Positions 60,897 to 64,000 of a stretch of 64,000 nucleotides of DNA are shown piece by piece. How positions within the stretch are numbered: position 1 is the first letter of the stretch; every line of letters starts with the position of its first letter. Under the pieces are notes generated by a model. It did not search any database. It was given only the letters and a program-made list of their open reading frames with translations, and had not been told where the DNA came from. The DNA comes from Martelella lutilitoris (lineage in GTDB: Bacteria; Pseudomonadota; Alphaproteobacteria; Rhizobiales; Rhizobiaceae), in assembly GCF_016598595.1 (NCBI RefSeq), contig NZ_CP066786.1:581501-645500 (forward strand). The letters run 5' to 3'. The position numbers were made by a program, and so were the translations under genes.

Positions 60897-61804
60897 CGGC
60901 TGCGCCTCGGGTCCAGAACCGTGCGGACCTGATCGCCCACGAGATTGATCGTTACCACCGTCACCATCAGGAACAGGCCCGGGTAGATCGACAACCAGTA
61001 GCGATCCGTGTGGATGTATTTGAAGCCGTTGGCGATCAGCGAGCCGAGCGAGGGTTCGGTCAGCGGCAGGCCGACGCCGAGGAAGGACAGCGTCGCCTCA
61101 AGCGCGATGGCGCTTGCGACCTGAACCGTTGCGACGACGATCAGCGGCGGCAGCACGTTCGGCAGAAGATGGCGGAAGAGAACGCGGCCGGTCGGAAGCG
61201 GAGTCGAGCGCGCCGCCTCGATATAGTCCTTGCCGCGTTCGACGGTGGCCGCGCCATGGGTGGTGCGGGCGAAATAGGCATATTGGGCGATCACCAGCGC
61301 CAGAATGATCTGGCCGACGCCCTGTCCGAGAACGGCAACCAGCACCAGCGCCAGCAGGATCGCCGGCATCGACAGTTGCAGGTCGACGATGCGCATCAGA
61401 AACGCCTCGACCCGGCCGCCGAAATAGGCCGCCGAAAGCCCGACGCAAATGCCGACGAGAAGCGCCAGAGCGCCGGCGGAAAGACCGATGACGAAACTGG
61501 TGCGTAACCCGTAGAAGATCGCCGACAGCATGTCGCGGCCGACATTGTCCGTGCCGAGAATATGGGTATAGCCGCCCGAGCCGACCGTGCCGGGCTTCAG
61601 AAAGGCGTCCAGCCAATCGAGCTTCGCCATGTCATACGGGTCCTGCGGCGAAACCAGCGGCGCGGCGAAGGAGACGAACAGCAGGAGGACGATCATGATC
61701 AGCGAGACGACGGCGACCGGGGAACGGGCAAAGTCGGAACAGAAATTGCGGAAGCGTGCAGGGCGGGTTTCTACCGGTGCTGCGGCGGGCGCTGTATCAG
61801 CCAT
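60893..61804 (-). CDS. dppC: Dipeptide/oligopeptide ABC transporter permease (DppC-like)
   Basis: A 303-residue permease with about six membrane segments, the first being SLIMIVLLLFVSFAAPLVSP near 34-53. The family marks ILGTDNVGRDMLSAIFYG and EATLSFLGVGLP are visible. The ATG at 61804 overlaps the stop of dppB by one base; the same frame stays open upstream, but that part is antiparallel coding of dppB. Confidence 0.92.
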   Translation of the reverse strand: MADTAPAAAPVETRPARFRNFCSDFARSPVAVVSLIMIVLLLFVSFAAPLVSPQDPYDMAKLDWLDAFLKPGTVGSGGYTHILGTDNVGRDMLSAIFYGLRTSFVIGLSAGALALLVGICVGLSAAYFGGRVEAFLMRIVDLQLSMPAILLALVLVAVLGQGVGQIILALVIAQYAYFARTTHGAATVERGKDYIEAARSTPLPTGRVLFRHLLPNVLPPLIVVATVQVASAIALEATLSFLGVGLPLTEPSLGSLIANGFKYIHTDRYWLSIYPGLFLMVTVVTINLVGDQVRTVLDPRRSR

Positions 61805-62778
61805 CACTTGCCTCCCTTCAGCCGCACGCGCGGGTCGAGCTGGGCGTAGATGATGTCGACGACGAGATTGATGAGCACGAACAGGATCACCACGAGAATG
61901 AGATAGGTGACCATGACGGGGCGGTCGAGCTGGAGGATGCTGTCGATGATCAGCTTGCCGACGCCCGGCCAATTGAAGACGCTTTCGGTGACGACGGCGA
62001 AGGCGAGCGTCGAGCCGAGTTCGAGGCCGAAGACGGTGACGATCGGGATCGAGATGTTGCGCAGCACATGGCGGAACACGATCTGCCGGTCGGGAAGGCC
62101 CTGGGCCCGCGCGAACTTCACATAATCCGTCTGCATGGCCTCGACCATGCCGGCCCGGGTCAGGCGGATGAGCAGGCCCATCATGAACAGCGACAGGTTG
62201 AAGGCCGGCATGATGACGTGCCGCCAGCCGTCGGCGGTGGCAAGCGAGGTCTGCAGGCCGAAGAACGAGCCGACATCGCCGCGCCCGCCCGATGGCAGCC
62301 AACCGAGATTGACGGCAAAGGCCATGACCAGCAGCATGCCGATCCAGAAGGTGGGGACGGAGAAGCCGAGAACCGACAGCGCCATGATCGCCTTGGCGGG
62401 GATGCTGTTCGGGCGGTAGCCCGCATAGATGCCGGCCGGAATTCCGATCAGCGTCGCGATCATCACGGCGACGAAAACCAGCTCCACGGTTGCCGGAAGT
62501 CTGGAGAAGACGAGCTTGATGACGGAAACGTTGTAGACCATCGACGTTCCGAGATCGCCATGGACGACATTGGACAAGAAGGTCAGATATTGCTGCCAGA
62601 GCGGCTGGTCGAGGCCGTATTGCTCGATCAGCTTCTGGCGGATCGCCTGGGTCGCGCCGGGATCGATCATCACGTCGATCGGATTGCCGATCGCGTAGAC
62701 GCCGAGAAAGACGATAACCGACATGGCGAAGATGACGACAACGGCCTGCAGAAACCGCTGGACAAGAAAACCAAGCAT
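61804..62778 (-). CDS. dppB: Dipeptide/oligopeptide ABC transporter permease (DppB-like)
   Basis: A 324-residue permease starting MLGFLVQRFLQAVVVIFAMS. It has the DppB-type long periplasmic loop after helix 1 (AIRQKLIEQYGLDQPLWQQY) and the family GDLGTSMVYN. With DppC it forms the channel. The binding-protein gene lies 162 bases upstream, with a hairpin in the gap. Confidence 0.92.
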   Translation of the reverse strand: MLGFLVQRFLQAVVVIFAMSVIVFLGVYAIGNPIDVMIDPGATQAIRQKLIEQYGLDQPLWQQYLTFLSNVVHGDLGTSMVYNVSVIKLVFSRLPATVELVFVAVMIATLIGIPAGIYAGYRPNSIPAKAIMALSVLGFSVPTFWIGMLLVMAFAVNLGWLPSGGRGDVGSFFGLQTSLATADGWRHVIMPAFNLSLFMMGLLIRLTRAGMVEAMQTDYVKFARAQGLPDRQIVFRHVLRNISIPIVTVFGLELGSTLAFAVVTESVFNWPGVGKLIIDSILQLDRPVMVTYLILVVILFVLINLVVDIIYAQLDPRVRLKGGK

Positions 62779-62877
62779 CCGAGCCTCTTGGAATTAAGCA
62801 TGCGCATCTGCGCGACGCGCTGAATATCGCACGAACAGGATCATCCGGCATCCGGCCGGGCATCATTCGCCGATGAA

Positions 62878-62904
62878 GGGCTGCGGCCGAACCGGTCGCA
62901 GCCC
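62878..62904 (-). promoter_or_regulatory. Hairpin between peptide binding-protein and dppB
   Basis: GGGCTGCG (62878-62885) and CGCAGCCC (62897-62904) form a perfect stem that extends inward by about three pairs around a 5-base loop. It lies 36 bases after the binding-protein stop. It is the sixth hairpin in this position in the window. Confidence 0.68.
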
Positions 62905-62940
62905 GTGAACGCCCTGGCGCAAGAGCGTTCGTGCCACGCC

Positions 62941-64000
62941 TTATTGGGCGGGCGTGATTTCGTAGGCGCGCGTTTCCTGGTCGACGCGCGGCGTGATGTC
63001 GAGCGTGTCGGCATCGGCGGCCCAGACGGTCTGCAGGATGACGGTCGGGATCAGGGCGCGGTCATCCATGGCGATGAAGGAGGCCTGCTCATAGAGCTCG
63101 CGGCGTTTGTCGGCGTCAAGCGTCTGCGTGCCTTCGTCGAACACCTTGTCGAATTCCGGGTTGGAATAGCCGGTGCGGTTGAAGTTGCCGAAGCCCTTTT
63201 CCGCGTCCTTGGTGTGCGTCAGGGCGCCGTAGGTATAGGCGGCCTCGCCCGTCAGCGTGCCCCAGGCCGACATGGTCATTGTGTATTCCTCGCGCGCCGC
63301 GGCGGGGAAGAAGACCGTGCCGTTCAGCGCCTGGGCGTTGACCTTCAGGCCGAGCCGGGCCCACATCTGCGCCAGCGCCTCGCAGACCACGGCATCGCCG
63401 GGAACGCGGTTGTTGGTGCAGGTGAAATCGATCTCGAAACCGTCCGGATAACCGGCTTCGGCCAGGAGCGCCTTGGCCTGTTCGAGGTCGTATTCGCGCG
63501 GGCCGAGCTCGTCGGTGTAGCCGAAGAAGCCCTCCGGCATGAGCTGGTTGGCCGGGTTGCCGAGACCTTCGAGCACGACATTGACGAGGACGTCGCGGTT
63601 GATCGCAAGGTCGAGCGCCTTTCTGACGCGCAGATCCTGCAGCGGGTTGCCGTCGACCGGCTTGCCGTTGACGGTGATCGGCTGCGGCTCCTCGTCCTTC
63701 ACGCTCGGCGCGATGTTGAGGATGTAGATCGAGTCGGAGATGAAGGTCTCCAGACTGTCGTCGTTCTGGAAGGCCAGATAGTCGGAGGCCGGAACGTAGT
63801 TGATCAGGTCGACATCGCCCGAGCGCAGCGCCGCGACGCGGGCGGCATCATCCGGAATTTCGCGGCGAATGACCTTGTCCCAGGCCGGTTCCTCGCCCCA
63901 GTAGCCGTCGAAGCGCTCGAGCACGAGGTCGCCCTTGGGCTCCCAGGAGACGAACTTGTAGGGCCCGGTGCCGATCGCGGCCTCGCCGGAGTTGAACTCC
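62941..64000 (-). CDS. dppA: Dipeptide/oligopeptide ABC transporter binding protein, C-terminal part
   Basis: The last 353 residues of a family-5 periplasmic binding protein; the N terminus and signal peptide lie beyond the window. The frame is open to the window edge. It shows the family stretch GTGPYKFVSWEPKGDLVLER with FDGYWGE, then RVAALRSGDVDLINYVP, and the DLRVRKALDLAINRD. It delivers peptides to DppBC. The gene heads the operon that ends with the M32 carboxypeptidase. Confidence 0.92.
   Translation of the reverse strand, partial: EFNSGEAAIGTGPYKFVSWEPKGDLVLERFDGYWGEEPAWDKVIRREIPDDAARVAALRSGDVDLINYVPASDYLAFQNDDSLETFISDSIYILNIAPSVKDEEPQPITVNGKPVDGNPLQDLRVRKALDLAINRDVLVNVVLEGLGNPANQLMPEGFFGYTDELGPREYDLEQAKALLAEAGYPDGFEIDFTCTNNRVPGDAVVCEALAQMWARLGLKVNAQALNGTVFFPAAAREEYTMTMSAWGTLTGEAAYTYGALTHTKDAEKGFGNFNRTGYSNPEFDKVFDEGTQTLDADKRRELYEQASFIAMDDRALIPTVILQTVWAADADTLDITPRVDQETRAYEITPAQ

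Noticed and set aside
60893..62866. A 657-residue fused permease on the minus strand
   Set aside because: The frame is open through the antisense-like part of dppB, but the permease similarity begins only at the ATG at 61804, which overlaps the dppB stop.
1..64000. CRISPR array, prophage, insertion sequence, toxin-antitoxin or defence genes, tRNA or rRNA
   Set aside because: I looked for spaced repeats, transposase or integrase motifs, attachment-site tRNAs and small coupled gene pairs and saw none. By eye the gene content looks like ordinary chromosomal or chromid metabolism.

Overview
The window is high-GC bacterial DNA, almost fully coding. Most genes sit in tightly coupled operons that pair an ABC importer with its catabolic enzymes and a local regulator. 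The style points to an alphaproteobacterium of the Rhizobiales, probably the Rhizobiaceae: many CUT1 sugar importers, an oxidative L-fucose pathway, NsrR/NnrU nitric-oxide genes, GTG/TTG starts, and intergenic inverted repeats like those of rhizobia. I cannot name a genus. I see no rRNA, tRNA, CRISPR array, insertion sequence or prophage. Everything here is read by eye; no database search was run.

Layout. (1) 1-7622, plus strand: nitrate/nitrite assimilation, with the 3' end of nrtA, nrtB, a fused double ATPase, nirB, nirD and cysG. The cysG 3' end runs into a decayed sulfatase gene on the other strand (7500-7864), followed by two intergenic repeats and a lone alpha/beta hydrolase. (2) 9776-15532, plus: a ugp-like operon (binding protein, two permeases, glycerophosphodiesterase, ATPase) ending with an RpiR regulator. 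(3) 19335-15538, minus: four overlapping genes for an oxidoreductase, a CoA-transferase, a binding-protein-like protein without a signal peptide, and a MaoC hydratase. A PhnA-type zinc-ribbon gene follows. (4) 20048-30607: an L-fucose-type unit. IclR, lactonase and mutarotase genes are on the minus strand; a sugar importer, a mandelate-racemase-like enzyme, a dehydrogenase, L-fuconate dehydratase and a diketo-acid hydrolase are on the plus strand. (5) 30960-33742, plus: NsrR with a 45-bp palindrome before it, a membrane protein fused to DUF305, and NnrU. (6) 36647-33821, minus: an iron-complex-type importer. (7) 41058-36873, minus: a glucose-type importer, divergent from a LacI regulator and a GH94 phosphorylase. 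(8) 51573-44762, minus: a LacI regulator, a sugar importer with a FAD-dependent oxidoreductase inserted before the ATPase, and two matching operators. (9) 57273-51709, minus: GntR, a fused NanE-NanK, and an importer without its own ATPase. (10) 64000-57416, minus: a dipeptide importer followed by an M32 carboxypeptidase.

How the parts work together. Each block is a self-contained route from uptake to central metabolism: nitrate to ammonia with its siroheme supply; glycerophosphodiesters to glycerol-3-phosphate; L-fucose to pyruvate plus lactate; a disaccharide phosphorylase beside a glucose importer; an amino sugar to GlcNAc-6-phosphate; and peptides to amino acids. A recurring feature is a strong hairpin between the binding-protein gene and the first permease gene, present in all six such junctions that lie complete in the window. 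It probably sets binding-protein excess over permease.
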